Assembly (NCBI GenBank): GCA_013398955.1
Contig: VWPU01008489.1
Location: 186,001-250,000 of the forward strand
DNA length: 64,000 nt
Reading direction: 5' to 3'
Source of the DNA: Callaeas wilsoni
Taxonomy: Eukaryota; Chordata; Aves; Passeriformes; Callaeidae
Part shown: positions 61,969 to 64,000 of the stretch, one piece after another
Layout: each line of letters starts with the position of its first letter
How positions within the stretch are numbered: position 1 is the stretch's first letter
Made by a program: the position numbers and the translations under genes
Notes under the pieces: model-generated
Seen by the model: the letters and a program-made list of their open reading frames with translations, nothing else
The model's database searches: none
What the model was told of the DNA's origin: nothing

Positions 61969-64000
61969 GTAAGCCTGTGCATGTATGTGTATATAATGCG
62001 CAGTGTTTATGTAGGCCCATATACTCGCACGTGTTGTGACTGGTGTTTGCCCATGTGAGACAAAGAAGTGAGACAGAGAGGACCTGAGTGCTTTTCCTAT
62101 GTTTTGTTACAATTATTCACAAAAGCGTTTAGCTGTAAAAAGCTAAATCCAAATGCTTTTTCTTTTGCTAAAACAGCTGGTCATACAGGAAAAAAAAAAA
62201 AAAAGAAAACAGACAAACCCGGCCAGTTTTCTTTTTTCTTTGATTTTGCTGCAGGATGTATGCTCGGCTGCTCTTCTTGTGATGCCCACAGTGCCGTCGA
62301 GCAGTGGACCTTGCCCCTTTTTGTAGTTAACTGGTGAAAAAGTCTGCATCTGCTTATTCTCAGACATTAATACAGCTAAAGGAATAAGACATCAGAGGCC
62401 TGCAAATGAGAGGGTCTTTTTAAATTTACAAAGCATTTGCTCCTGAATCCACCTCAGCCAGTTTGGGGAAAGCGCTTTTGGCACCAAGTCACCCTTCAGG
62501 GAAAGACTGATAATGATCACTAGAGACATACTACGGGCTCCTGCCTCACTCACTTCAAAGGCCTTCTCTCTTAATCAACATTAAATCATCATTTTGCCTT
62601 GGCTACAGGGACAGCTGTACACAATCTATTTGTTTTAAAACAGATTAGGAATGGGTTCTCTGCCAGAGTATAAGCTGCATGATAAATGTACTTTAAAGCC
62701 ATAACTAGGAAAAAACATTGCTTCCTTCGTTAGTTAGATTCCAGTACTAGCTGAGAACTCACGTTGTCCCAGGACTGGATCCTTCTTTGGTTATTTGGCT
62801 GTCCCCAAGAGCACTCAGGCAATATGACAAGTTCAAAAAAATCAAGTGTCTGTTGATCTTAGCTGTGTCTTCTGGTGAGTTTTCCATGAAAAGCAATAGT
62901 CACAGGAAGTAGTATCTAAGATTGTCTAGGTCTGCTTTCTTCTTCCTTTTTTTTTAATCTCAGAGTTTAAAACCCTATTTCATCCACTGACAGTCTCACA
63001 AGGTGACAACAAAGGCCTTTTATTACCCAATTAAAAGTTGATAGCCAGATAGTTGTTAAATAATTAAGTAAAGGCCCTAAATTACAGGGGAAAAAAATCC
63101 CTTCTCCTGATCCATGCTGGAGATACTTTATATGGTTGCTAAACATCTCTCAATAAGCTGTTTTTCTTGCTCAATACAAATGCACTGGAATGTGCAAAAT
63201 TTAAAAGAAAAGTCTAGCAATGAGCCATATTTCCAGAACAGGACAGTATGTATTGAAAAGCAGTGGTTCCCAAAAAATATTTGGGAGTCAAAACGAGTAC
63301 ACAAAAGAATATCATTCCCAGAATAACGTTGTCATGAAATGATCTACTCAGTTTTTGTATGTGCAGAGACAATATTGATCATGGAAGACTGAAATGAGTC
63401 CTATTTTCCACTTTTTTTTAAAAAAAGGTATTGAAAATTAAAATAGGCATATAAAAATATTACAAAGACTATGTCTCACAATGAGAAACTTTTAATGTTC
63501 AATCTCTATTATTTTTAAAAAAAGCACAACAAAAAGGTTGGCAAGCAAAGTGATCTTATGACACTAGCTCCTTTACAGAGAGAAAAGAGTGTTTTTAATA
63601 CCTCACATATTAGAGAAATGCAAAATGAGTTTAAGAAAGTTTAAGCAAAATTGAGACAAACTCAAACTAAAAATGAGGCCCAGCTCCTAAGAGGGAACAG
63701 TAGAAAAATCTGTCAAATGAACTGATACCTTCTGCATTTGTTTCATTTCTTGCTGTCCTTAAGCCAAAACCAGCCAACTTTTTGGGAGGCTGCATCCTAA
63801 CTAAAAGCGATAGCTGCTTTAATTCAAATTGCACTCCACTCAGAAGAAGCTGAGTGAAATGCAGTGCCTCCCAAAATAAGAGTGATATAACTAGACAGGA
63901 TGATCTAAGAGCTCATCTTGAGCTCTAGCTTTTCTTACGTGTCCTTGGTTCAAGTACAGGTGGCACTGCATGGCATTTTCAAGCATCTGCCTTAACTGTG
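61969..64000. other. Unassigned AT-rich DNA
   Basis: No supportable gene. An A15 run lies at 62190-62204 and creates the lysine run in the open frame at 62068-62337. A locally GC-richer piece at about 62210-62330 has no recognisable motif. The rest is AT-rich without identifiable repeats. Confidence 0.5.

Noticed and set aside
1..64000. CRISPR arrays, operons, phage or plasmid modules
   Set aside because: No regularly spaced direct repeats, no clustered long ORFs with ribosome-binding sites, and vertebrate retroelements throughout.

Overview
The window looks like nuclear DNA of a bird, most likely a passerine. The argument rests on repeats. There are two large CR1 LINE fragments and one short CR1 3' end of avian type (3325-4045, 21477-22408, 29587-29668). 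There is also a tRNA-Ile-derived SINE with a CR1-like tail (22234-22370) that closely resembles TguSINE1, the SINE described from zebra finch. Most of the rest is AT-rich, with A/T homopolymers, a TA/TG-rich simple repeat and very few CpGs outside two small clusters. Nothing suggests bacterial, plasmid or phage DNA: there are no operons, no long ORFs, no rRNA and no functional tRNA genes.

I cannot support any complete protein-coding gene. The longest open frame (153 codons, minus strand at 3350-3811) is an antisense shadow of a CR1 LINE. The longest open frame outside recognised repeats is about 141 codons (8217-8642, minus), and I do not recognise it. The window is best read as a long intron or intergenic stretch. 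Two segments are written down only as weak exon candidates: 8330-8598 on minus and 61804-61968 on plus.

Layout. 1-3.3 kb: featureless AT-rich DNA. 3.3-4.0 kb: CR1, plus strand. 4.0-21.4 kb: mostly unique AT-rich DNA, with an ambiguous higher-GC open segment at 8.3-8.6 kb, a tRNA-like SINE relic near 16.9 kb and a perfect 34-bp tandem duplication at 18.2 kb. 21.5-22.4 kb: CR1, minus strand, split by the SINE. 22.4-36.4 kb: unique DNA with a short CR1 tail and a 10-bp-stem hairpin near 29.6-30.0 kb. 36.4-37.9 kb: a long, very old CR1/L3-type LINE relic on minus, still recognisable by its reverse-transcriptase motifs. 37.9-64 kb: unique AT-rich DNA with two small CpG clusters (43.1 and 49.4 kb), a TA-rich repeat at 50.6 kb and the 61.8 kb exon candidate.

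The clearest results are the nested, opposite-strand SINE-in-CR1 insertion, which dates the two elements relative to each other, and the ancient LINE whose catalytic box has decayed visibly. I did not find an undescribed system with working parts. Homology statements come from recall of repeat families and reading by eye; no search or alignment was run.
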